From positions 1 to 5,011 of the forward strand of contig JASLXL010000219.1 of assembly GCA_030740335.1 (NCBI GenBank): a DNA stretch of 5,011 nucleotides. Reading direction: 5' to 3'. The position numbers were made by a program, and so were the translations under genes. Under the pieces are notes generated by a model. It was not told the DNA's origin, did no database searches, and was given only the letters and a program-made list of their open reading frames with translations. This document shows, piece by piece, positions 1-5,011 of the stretch. Numbering within the stretch: position 1 is the first letter of the stretch; each line of letters begins with the position of its first letter. Source of the stretch: SAR202 cluster bacterium. Lineage in GTDB: Bacteria; Chloroflexota; Dehalococcoidia; SAR202; CAJWER01.

Positions 1-394
1 GAAACATGTAGCCCATTTGGACGAGAAGGCCTTGCCTCTTTGCACTAGCCAACACCTGCTCAAACCTGGGCAAATCTTCGCCCGCAGGCTTGTCGTAGAA
101 GACGTGCTTGCCTGCCTCGACGATGGCCTCAGTGTGGACAAGGCTTTCGGCGTTGTCTCCTTCCGAAGCAACAGCGACGATGGACGAATCTTCCAGGATG
201 TCCGATGAACTGTCCAGCCATCGGACATGGGACCAGGGTCCGTCTTCCGACATCTCTAGCTCATCGCGTCGGGTACGGTCTGGCTCGTAGACACCGACTA
301 CCTCAACGTCAGGATTCGCGAGCATTACGCTCAGTACACCGGGAGCATGAGAGTGTTTGGTTCCGTACATTGCCATCGAAATGGTCTCTGCCAT
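1..394 (-). CDS. Gfo/Idh/MocA-family oxidoreductase, N-terminal part (runs off the left edge)
   Basis: N-terminal Rossmann domain of a Gfo/Idh/MocA-type NAD(P)-dependent oxidoreductase; 131 codons are visible of a family that is usually 330-400 residues, so the C-terminal substrate domain lies outside the window. Visible signs are a first strand running into the loop GTKHSHAPG (residues 11-19), an acidic end of the second strand (VVGVYEPD), and the family segment EAGKHVFYDKPAGED followed by a helix and LLVQMGYMF. DKP replaces the common EKP. The usual GxGxxG/A fingerprint is replaced by GTKHSHAPG, a variant I recall from uncharacterised family members. ATG at 394 is chosen because AGGAG sits 6 nt upstream; in-frame ATGs at 376 and 370 lack this. 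It follows the lactonase gene after 89 nt and probably acts on a sugar-derived substrate in the cytoplasm (inference). The exact reaction cannot be told. Confidence 0.85.
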   Translation of the reverse strand, partial: MAETISMAMYGTKHSHAPGVLSVMLANPDVEVVGVYEPDRTRRDELEMSEDGPWSHVRWLDSSSDILEDSSIVAVASEGDNAESLVHTEAIVEAGKHVFYDKPAGEDLPRFEQVLASAKRQGLLVQMGYMF

Positions 395-400
395 GGGTAT

Positions 401-405
401 CTCCT
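401..405 (-). promoter_or_regulatory. Ribosome-binding site AGGAG
   Basis: AGGAG on the minus strand with a 6-nt spacer to the ATG at 394. It favours this start over the in-frame ATGs at 376 and 370. Confidence 0.7.
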
Positions 406-430
406 AGCGTTCGGTCTCAGATGCGGCACC

Positions 431-439
431 ATTCTAGCA
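431..439 (-). promoter_or_regulatory. Possible extended -10 promoter element
   Basis: The 89-nt gap between the lactonase stop and the next start contains TGC-TAGAAT on the minus strand, a 5-of-6 match to TATAAT preceded by a TGn extension. No good -35 box lies 16-18 nt upstream. If real, it would give the second Gfo/Idh gene its own promoter, with a leader of about 30 nt. No convincing terminator hairpin was seen in the same gap, so read-through from the sugar genes is equally possible. Confidence 0.2.
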
Positions 440-483
440 CCGTCACGGACTACATCCAGAGGCTCAGTCGTCAGTGCACAATA

Positions 484-1323
484 CTACGATGATACGTCCA
501 GGCCGTATAAGTCGATGGTGTTGCCGCCGAGTAGACGAATTGTGTCTTCCGGCGAAAGCCGGCCTGCGGCCTCAAGAGCGGCCGCCAGGACCTCATGATA
601 CTCAGCCGCAAGCAACGAGACCGGCCAGTCACTGCCAAACATGACACGGCCAGGCCCGAAAATGTCGAGCACATGCTCCACGTAGGGCTTCAAGTCGTCC
701 GGTGTCCACTCTGAATGGTCCGCCTCGGTGACCATCCCCGATATCTTGCAATACACACCCGGCAAATCTGCCACCCGTGCGATGTCGGTAGCCCAGGGCT
801 CCATATCACCTGTAGCTATAGCCGGTTTCGAGATGTGGTCGACGACCATGCGCAGGTCTGGGACCTTTTTCGCCAGCAGTGGTATTTGCCATAGTTGGTG
901 TGGGCGGGTCAGAACGTCGTATGCCAAACCTCGAGCGGCGACCTTCCGCAGCCCTCGAATGGAGTCGTCGCGTGTGAGCCACTCCGGGTCCGGATCATGC
1001 TCGGCGCCGTGGCGAATGCCCACCAGGCCAGCCCTTGCAATCAGCCGGTCAAGAACCTCGCCCACATCCGGACTTGTCAGGTCTACCCAGGCCACCACGC
1101 CTGCAATGAAATCGTTGGCGTGGAACAGATCCAAAAGCCAGTCGGCCTCTTCCACCGACTCATGGGCCTGCACCAAAACCGTAGCGGATACGCCGTTGTT
1201 GTGCAGCAGCGGCTCAAGATCTGTCGGTAGATAGTTCCGCTTCAAAACATTGTCGCCAGGTGGCATCCAGCCGTAATCGAGCCTAGAAAGGTCCCACAGG
1301 TGATGGTGGCTGTCTACTATCAA
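484..1323 (-). CDS. COG3618 amidohydrolase-family sugar lactonase (L-fucono-1,5-lactonase / L-rhamnono-lactonase type)
   Basis: Cytoplasmic TIM-barrel hydrolase of the Amidohydro_2 / COG3618 group, 279 residues, the normal full length. Members open aldonolactones such as L-fucono-1,5-lactone or L-rhamnono-gamma-lactone to the acid. Visible landmarks: strand-1 metal motif DSHHHLWD (H6 and H8 form HxH), GIRHGAEHD (R104, H105), VVDHISKP (H163), CKISGMVTEA, the strand-8 motif MFGSDWPV with D232 as the probable catalytic Asp, and the C-terminal GGNTIDLYGL. The start is TTG at 1323: it places HHH at residue 6 as is usual in the family, has a GGGAGAG site just upstream, and no nearby in-frame ATG exists. 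The gene lies 38 nt after the mutarotase gene and two genes after a fucose-dehydrogenase-like enzyme, which makes L-fuconolactone the favoured substrate. Other 6-deoxy or galacto-configured lactones remain possible. Confidence 0.9.
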   Translation of the reverse strand: MIVDSHHHLWDLSRLDYGWMPPGDNVLKRNYLPTDLEPLLHNNGVSATVLVQAHESVEEADWLLDLFHANDFIAGVVAWVDLTSPDVGEVLDRLIARAGLVGIRHGAEHDPDPEWLTRDDSIRGLRKVAARGLAYDVLTRPHQLWQIPLLAKKVPDLRMVVDHISKPAIATGDMEPWATDIARVADLPGVYCKISGMVTEADHSEWTPDDLKPYVEHVLDIFGPGRVMFGSDWPVSLLAAEYHEVLAAALEAAGRLSPEDTIRLLGGNTIDLYGLDVSS

Positions 1324-1330
1324 ACTGTTA

Positions 1331-1337
1331 CTCTCCC
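1331..1337 (-). promoter_or_regulatory. Ribosome-binding site supporting a TTG start
   Basis: GGGAGAG on the minus strand ends 7 nt before the TTG at 1323. With the family position of the HHH motif, it supports TTG as the true start of the lactonase. Confidence 0.6.
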
Positions 1338-1361
1338 GTGGTCTGGATGTTTCGCTTCCTA

Positions 1362-1697
1362 CTACCAGTTGAGGTCAAAGACCTCATCCATTTCGGACCA
1401 CCAGTCGCCAGCAGCCGCCCCAGGGATCGGCTGCTGGAACGTTCTCATCAACTCGTCCCATTCACCCGCCCGTCCGGATTCCATATACCGCGGAAAGTCT
1501 CGCTCTGGCACGAAGGTATCCTCCGCCTCTAAATACATGAACAGGCGGTTGCCGTGAAGGAATATCTTCATACCTGTGATTCCGACTCCCCTGAGACCCG
1601 CGAGCACGTCTGGCCAGACGGTTCGGTGGTACTCAATATACTTGTCCCTGATCTCCTGCTTGTCCTTCAAATCGAGGGCCATTCCATAGGATTTCAC
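1362..1697 (-). CDS. L-rhamnose mutarotase-family protein (RhaM-like; probable 6-deoxyhexose mutarotase)
   Basis: Small dimeric ferredoxin-like protein of the RhaM family (DUF718, COG3254), 111 residues against about 104 for E. coli RhaM. Family members interconvert the alpha and beta anomers of L-rhamnose or L-fucose. Visible signs: MKSYGMALDL first strand, the helix segment YIEYHRTVWP in which H24 corresponds to the catalytic His of RhaM, the segment KIFLHGNRLFMYLE in the middle, and the C-terminal DWWSEMDEVFDL with the conserved tryptophan pair and VF. The start is GTG at 1697, which gives the family N-terminus; an in-frame ATG at 1682 would remove the first strand. It lies 37 nt after the aldo/keto reductase and 38 nt before the lactonase. 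It probably supplies the anomer used by the neighbouring dehydrogenase. L-fucose is preferred from context, but the sequence alone cannot separate it from L-rhamnose. Confidence 0.9.
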   Translation of the reverse strand: MKSYGMALDLKDKQEIRDKYIEYHRTVWPDVLAGLRGVGITGMKIFLHGNRLFMYLEAEDTFVPERDFPRYMESGRAGEWDELMRTFQQPIPGAAAGDWWSEMDEVFDLNW

Positions 1698-1709
1698 CGG
1701 GCAATCACG

Positions 1710-1716
1710 CTCCTCT
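1710..1716 (-). promoter_or_regulatory. Strong but distant ribosome-binding site for a GTG start
   Basis: AGAGGAG on the minus strand lies 12 nt before the GTG at 1697, longer than the usual 5-9 nt. A closer GTG (1706) is out of frame and meets a stop after four codons, so the distal GTG is still the best start for the mutarotase. Confidence 0.5.
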
Positions 1717-1734
1717 TAGACAACTCAATTATCA

Positions 1735-2730
1735 CTACGGGGAGGCAGGTGTTGGGGCTCCATCAGGAATCAGCCCCATTTCACGTAACTCGGCCCAGAG
1801 GTCATTTGGTGTCGGGAATGCTGCCATCTCCAGGTTTTCCGCGACCTCTGTTGTGGAGCGGGCGCCCGGTATAATAGAAACCACCGCTGGATGAGCCAGT
1901 CCAAATTGGAGGGCGGCCGCCTTGAGAGGCACGGCGTGGCGGTCGCAGACAGTCTTGATTCTGCGGGCCTGTGCCAGTATATCCGGTGGGGCGGTCATGT
2001 AATCGTACGTCGCAGCCGACGATAGATCGGAGGCGAGGATACCAGAGTTGTAAGGCCCGCCAAGAATGATTCCTATGTCTTTTTCGGCGCACAACGGAAG
2101 TAACTCGGCCAGCCCGGAGCTGTCCAGCAGGGTGTATCTGCCAGCGAGCAGAAAGCAGTCGAAGTCGCCCTCTCTCGCGAGATCCGCCAGCATCTGCCAC
2201 TGGTTCATCCCCACACCTATGGCGCCGACAACGCCCTGGGATCTGAGTTCGGCAAGCGCGGGGTATGCCTCCTCAATCGCTTGCTCGTAGTGATCATCTG
2301 GATCATGTATGAGGGCGATGTCGATACGGTCCAACCCCAGGCGATCTAGGCTATCCTCAAGCGATCTTAGCACCCCGTCGCGACTGAAGTCGAAGACCGG
2401 TTCCATCGCAGGCAGGTTCATGAACTGCTCGGACTCCGGTGAGGCGTCCACAGGCATCAGCACACGGCCCACTTTTGTGGAGATCGTGTAGCGATTTCGA
2501 TCCAGCTGTCGGAGAGCCTCTCGATAGGCGAGTTCGCTCCGTCCACTGCCGTACAGCGGCGCGGTATCGAAATAGTGCACCCCCAGTTCATGGGCCTTCA
2601 ATACCGTGTCTGCAGCTGCACCTACCCCAACATCGGCGTACAGTCCGCCAAGAGGCGCGCCGCCAAGTCCAACACGAGTGACCCGAACGCCAGTCGTGCG
2701 GATCTCAACGCTGTTCAGAGGATTTGTCAT
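1735..2730 (-). CDS. Aldo/keto reductase, L-fucose dehydrogenase / D-threo-aldose 1-dehydrogenase type
   Basis: Full-length 331-residue AKR-fold enzyme. The closest recognisable type oxidises C1 of L-fucose and related D-threo-aldoses to the 1,5-lactone with NAD(P)+. Visible signs: RVTRVGLGGAPLGGLY at the N-terminus (residues 16-31), FDTAPLYGSGRSE carrying D55 and Y60, STKVGR with K86, LIHDPDDH with H142 (together the AKR catalytic tetrad), GVGMNQW (172-178), FLLAGRYTLLD (193-203) typical of the fucose-dehydrogenase branch, and the cofactor-site segment IIPGARSTTEVAEN (286-299). ATG at 2730 gives the expected N-terminal length. GGAG lies only 2 nt upstream, an unusually short spacing. It is the first of three genes with 37-38 nt gaps (reductase, mutarotase, lactonase), which fits a single transcript. 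A pyridoxal 4-dehydrogenase-like activity is the main alternative within this AKR branch. Confidence 0.88.
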   Translation of the reverse strand: MTNPLNSVEIRTTGVRVTRVGLGGAPLGGLYADVGVGAAADTVLKAHELGVHYFDTAPLYGSGRSELAYREALRQLDRNRYTISTKVGRVLMPVDASPESEQFMNLPAMEPVFDFSRDGVLRSLEDSLDRLGLDRIDIALIHDPDDHYEQAIEEAYPALAELRSQGVVGAIGVGMNQWQMLADLAREGDFDCFLLAGRYTLLDSSGLAELLPLCAEKDIGIILGGPYNSGILASDLSSAATYDYMTAPPDILAQARRIKTVCDRHAVPLKAAALQFGLAHPAVVSIIPGARSTTEVAENLEMAAFPTPNDLWAELREMGLIPDGAPTPASP

Positions 2731-2796
2731 AGCTCCATTCTTTCAAATGGCGTGACTCGTCTGCGAATATTGGTCGTCGAGACAGGTTACCACGCC

Positions 2797-3347
2797 CTAT
2801 TCATGATCTTCTGCCCCGGAGATTCCGGGGCGTGCCACGCTGAACACGGCCACAGCACTGTCACGTACACGAGCGGCATAGAGATCCTTGTTGTTCGGGC
2901 TCACCACCAACGAAATCACGCCATCAAGCTCATCGATACCCCCACGACGTCCTGACGGTTTTCTATAAATGTCAGGGAGCCGGTCGCTGAATCTCGGCTG
3001 CACACTGCCACCGTGTCGTCACCTCCACCCGCGGCGTAGAGGTGATTACCGTCGGGGCTTATTGTTACCGAATGGAAAAGCCCGTCAACACCCCCAAAGC
3101 CGTCCCTCTGGACCTCCACGAAGGCAAGAGCGCCGCTGGCTGGGTCCCGACTGAACACCGCCACGGCGTCAGGTCGATCCAACGATTCGGAACTCAACTG
3201 TGATTCGCTGGACGACGTCACTTTGTCACTCCCGCCGTGGCGTAGACATGTCGTCCGTCCGGACTGACAGTCACCGACGTAGCACCGTTGAGCCCATCGA
3301 CTCCACCCTCGCCGTCCCTGTGAATTTCGATGAAGGTGAGGTGCTCA
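2797..3347 (-). repeat. Degenerate beta-propeller repeats (about 50 codons each)
   Basis: Protein-level repeats with the pattern [AVAVFSRD..TGxLTFIE..RDG.GGVDGL...SVTVSPDG.HLYAAG]. Approximate units are 3347-3231 (partial, begins at LTFIE), 3170-3018, 3017-2863, and a stub at 2862-2797 (DSAVAVFS). Each full unit is close to 51-52 codons. The third unit has drifted most (VSPNNKDLYAAR replacing VSPDGxHLYAAG). Confidence 0.7.
2813..2831. other. Perfect 8-bp inverted repeat at the 3' end of the propeller pseudogene
   Basis: GCCCCGGA, a 3-base loop, then TCCGGGGC, lying 14 nt inside the stop of the broken gene. The stem is very G+C-rich. No T-tract follows on either strand, so it is not a canonical intrinsic terminator. 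It could still weaken transcription or protect a transcript end between the propeller gene and the reductase; this is inference. Confidence 0.4.
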
Positions 3348-3535
3348 CGGGGATCGCCCGTATACGCAACACCTAAAACGGAACCCAGCAAAGCCACAAC
3401 CGTTGCTAGGATGGCCGGTCTTATTTGGCGAGTGTGGGGGTTCGTTCCCGGTGCCAGGAACAATGCGCTGAGTCGTCTCATTAAAGATCGCTGAGATTCA
3501 GACGCTGATCTATCGCTAGGAGTATCGGTCAAGGT

Positions 3536-4615
3536 CTAGTCGTAGTGGCCTTCAGATAGACCGAGAGGGACAGTGGCAGGTTGTTCGCACGTAGAGCTTA
3601 ATACAAGGTGGCGGTCGGTATCGGAAGATTCGTGCAAGCCTTGCATAATCTCGAGGACATGACGGGCCAACCGTGCATCTACCCGTGATTTGCGGCCGTT
3701 TCGTATAGCCGCCGCCATGTCCACGACTCCGAGACCGCGCCGACCTTCTGGGTAGGCCAGAGGCACCGACTCCCACTCTTCTTGTCCACGCTGGACCTCC
3801 ACCGGCCCATCAAACATGTTGGGATCGGGAACGCTCAGCGTGCCTTCCGTGCCATAGATTTCTATGTGAGGCAGTCGCGAACCCCACACATCAAAGCTCG
3901 TCACGATCGTCGCCACCGCCCCGCTGTGGAAATCCAGTAGTCCAGTCACATGGGTTGGGATCTCCACGTCCACGCGTTGACCGCGCTTCGGCTCGCTCAG
4001 AATAGTTCTATGCTCAAAGGCGCTGCTTGTAACGCCGGCAATACGGCGCACTGGTCCCATCAGAGAGACCAGAGCCGTCAAATAGTAAGGACCCATGTCA
4101 TACATCGGTCCACCTCCATTCTTGTAGAAGAAGGCGGGATCGGGATGCCACTGCTCGTGTCCGTGGCTCATCATAAAAGCAGTAGCGGCGATAGGGCGGC
4201 CGATGGTGCCGTCATTGATCAACTTGCGGCAGGTCTGGAGACCGCCTCCCAGAAAAGTGTCCGGTGCGCAGCCCGCGATCACGCCTGCCTTTTCAGCGGC
4301 ATCAACGATGGCGTCGCCGTCAGAGAGCGCGATTGCCAATGGCTTCTCGCTGTATACATGTTTGCCAGCGTCCATCGCGCCCAAACTGACCTCGGCATGG
4401 ACCTGCGGCAGCGTCAAATTGACCACAATATCCACAGCGGGGTCCGCCAACAATTCTTGTGACGTCATCGCCTGGACGCTGTACTCGACCGCCCTGCTCG
4501 CCGCGCGGTCCACATCGAGATCGGCGCACGCGACGACATCAACTTCGTCATACTGTTTCAGGCCCTCAAAGTACCGCGGGCTGATATTCCCGCAACCGAC
4601 GATGCCAATGTTCAT
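3536..4615 (-). CDS. Gfo/Idh/MocA-family oxidoreductase
   Basis: Complete 359-residue NAD(P)-dependent dehydrogenase of the Gfo/Idh/MocA family, which oxidises or reduces cyclic polyols, sugars or sugar acids in the cytoplasm. The Rossmann domain begins with GIVGCGNIS (GxGxxS, residues 4-12). The acidic ACADLD ends strand 2, and DAGKHVYSEKPLA carries the cofactor/catalytic E90-K91-P92. The middle shows GCAPDTFLGGG (115-125), the HGHEQWHPDPAFFY segment (151-164) and GGGPMYDMGPYYLTAL (167-182). In the last, the usual DxGxHxxD appears as D173-M-G-P-Y177-Y-L-T180, so the typical His and second Asp are replaced. The C-terminal sheet is present (IEIYGTEGTLSVPDPN). ATG at 4615 has AGAGG 10 nt upstream. 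The ThuA gene ends 13 nt before, a recurrent pairing that suggests a shared sugar-derivative pathway; the substrate cannot be named. Confidence 0.92.
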   Translation of the reverse strand: MNIGIVGCGNISPRYFEGLKQYDEVDVVACADLDVDRAASRAVEYSVQAMTSQELLADPAVDIVVNLTLPQVHAEVSLGAMDAGKHVYSEKPLAIALSDGDAIVDAAEKAGVIAGCAPDTFLGGGLQTCRKLINDGTIGRPIAATAFMMSHGHEQWHPDPAFFYKNGGGPMYDMGPYYLTALVSLMGPVRRIAGVTSSAFEHRTILSEPKRGQRVDVEIPTHVTGLLDFHSGAVATIVTSFDVWGSRLPHIEIYGTEGTLSVPDPNMFDGPVEVQRGQEEWESVPLAYPEGRRGLGVVDMAAAIRNGRKSRVDARLARHVLEIMQGLHESSDTDRHLVLSSTCEQPATVPLGLSEGHYD

Positions 4616-4625
4616 GTTGTTTGTG

Positions 4626-4630
4626 CCTCT
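4626..4630 (-). promoter_or_regulatory. Ribosome-binding site overlapping the upstream stop codon
   Basis: AGAGG on the minus strand, sharing bases with the TAG stop (4631-4629) of the ThuA gene and lying 10 nt before the ATG at 4615. The arrangement points to translational coupling of the two genes. Confidence 0.55.
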
Positions 4631-5011
4631 ATTGGCTGGCCCAAAGCATGCCCCGTTGCATTATCTCCATGACCTGCGGAACGTCGAAATCGTCCAGCTT
4701 GTGGCCCAGCGACGAGTAGAAGACGCGGCCCTTACCCCACATTCGCTTCCACACCACCGGCATTACGCAGCCCGCAATCCAGGTAGTTTCGTAGGGCGCG
4801 TCGCCAGAGGCTGGCTGATCTCCCTTGAAGGTTGTTGTGGCCAAAACCTCGTTACTGGGATCGACGTGCATGTAATACTGCTCAGTATGCATGGTGAAGT
4901 CGGTGAGCCCAGCCGATATGGGGTCGTCGTGATTAATAATGTTGACGTCGTAGTCGACGTACTTGCCCGGGTGCGCGACCCACTGCCCTCCTACCATGAA
5001 TTGGTAGTCGG
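4629..5011 (-). CDS. ThuA-domain protein, C-terminal part (runs off the right edge)
   Basis: C-terminal 126 residues of a ThuA-like protein (trehalose-utilisation family, glutamine-amidotransferase-like fold; usual length about 210-260). The reading frame is open to the right edge as [15 protein letters not shown], so the ATG at 4997 is internal rather than the start. Visible family landmarks are [32 protein letters not shown], the [17 protein letters not shown] segment and a terminal helix [11 protein letters not shown]. The family's biochemical role is poorly defined; it is linked to disaccharide and sugar-derivative use, often next to Gfo/Idh/MocA dehydrogenases, as here 13 nt downstream. 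The N-terminal half is outside the window, so completeness cannot be judged. Confidence 0.87.
   Translation of the reverse strand, partial: DYQFMVGGQWVAHPGKYVDYDVNIINHDDPISAGLTDFTMHTEQYYMHVDPSNEVLATTTFKGDQPASGDAPYETTWIAGCVMPVVWKRMWGKGRVFYSSLGHKLDDFDVPQVMEIMQRGMLWASQ

Larger units (their letters stand above)
2797..3532 (-). pseudogene. Broken, shortened beta-propeller (lactonase-like repeat) protein
   Basis: Three overlapping frame segments read together as one propeller protein of about 245 codons. The first (3532 to 3218) has a polar N-terminus, a hydrophobic segment (about residues 39-57, a likely membrane anchor or uncleaved signal) and one repeat with LTFIEIHRDGEGGVDGL and VTVSPDGRHVYATAG. 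The second (about 3236 to 2940) holds DAVAVFSRD, VEVQRDGFGGVDGL and TISPDGNHLYAAGGGDD. The third (about 2943 to 2797) holds GGIDELDGVISLVVSPNNKDLYAAR and AVAVFS before a TAG stop. Restoring one G near 3231-3233 and one near 2939-2943 rejoins the frames exactly within conserved repeat motifs. Only about three repeats remain, against six or seven blades in intact relatives. The start is uncertain: TTG 3532, 3 nt after the previous stop, or ATG 3481; neither has a clear ribosome-binding site. Function is unknown; sequencing error is an alternative for the shifts. Confidence 0.75.

Noticed and set aside
728..1234. Long plus-strand open frames opposite the lactonase
   Set aside because: They lie antisense to a gene with complete family motifs, show no recognisable domain and have no supporting context; they are frame shadows of G+C-rich coding sequence.
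2735..2750. Small inverted repeat CCATT...AATGG touching the reductase ribosome-binding site
   Set aside because: Only a 5-bp A+T-containing stem with a 6-base loop; too weak to claim as a regulatory hairpin.
2731..2796. Promoter in the gap before the reductase
   Set aside because: AATATT and AAGAAT resemble parts of a -10 box but no paired -35 element at proper spacing was found.
2928..2950. Programmed -1 ribosomal frameshift at the G5 run
   Set aside because: The run does not form a proper X-XXY-YYZ slippery heptamer in frame and no clear downstream structure was seen; a single-base deletion explains it better.
3950..4462. 170-codon plus-strand open frame opposite the complete Gfo/Idh gene
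   Set aside because: Antisense to a well-supported enzyme, low-complexity amino-acid mix, no family motif.
4629..4997. ThuA-like gene starting at the ATG at 4997
   Set aside because: The frame continues to the window edge with family-typical residues (DYQF before MVGGQW), so the ATG is an internal methionine.

Overview
The window looks bacterial, with tightly packed genes and mid-50s % G+C judged by eye. Every supported gene lies on the minus strand, so the genes are described below from high to low coordinates, which is the direction of transcription. The mix of a ThuA protein, two Gfo/Idh/MocA oxidoreductases, COG3618 lactonase, sugar mutarotase, aldo/keto reductase and a beta-propeller with 'GGVDGL...VTVSPDG' repeats resembles carbohydrate-scavenging lineages such as SAR202-type Chloroflexota, Planctomycetota or related environmental bacteria. 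That taxonomic guess is inference only and of low certainty.

Upstream block (5011 to about 3536): the C-terminal half of a ThuA-domain protein is followed after 13 nt by a complete Gfo/Idh/MocA oxidoreductase. Its ribosome-binding site overlaps the ThuA stop codon. This pairing is common in sugar-derivative catabolic loci.

Middle block (about 3532 to 2797): a short, broken beta-propeller gene with an N-terminal hydrophobic segment and roughly three propeller repeats. It is split over three reading frames by two apparent single-base deletions, both at runs of G. A perfect 8-bp inverted repeat lies at its 3' end.

Sugar-oxidation block (2730 to 484): an aldo/keto reductase of the L-fucose dehydrogenase / D-threo-aldose dehydrogenase type, an L-rhamnose/L-fucose mutarotase-type protein and a COG3618 lactonase, with gaps of 37 and 38 nt. 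Together they would form the first steps of non-phosphorylating 6-deoxyhexose catabolism: anomer interconversion, oxidation at C1 to the aldonolactone, then lactone opening to the aldonate. L-fucose is the best-supported substrate. The dehydratase and later enzymes of that route are not in the window.

Downstream block (394 to 1): after an 89-nt gap comes the N-terminal third of a second Gfo/Idh/MocA-type protein with an unusual nucleotide-binding loop; it runs off the left edge. No RNA gene, insertion sequence, CRISPR array or attachment site was seen, and no stretch over 300 bases lacks a gene. No previously undescribed system is evident; the points most worth a second look are the sugar cassette and the decaying propeller gene.
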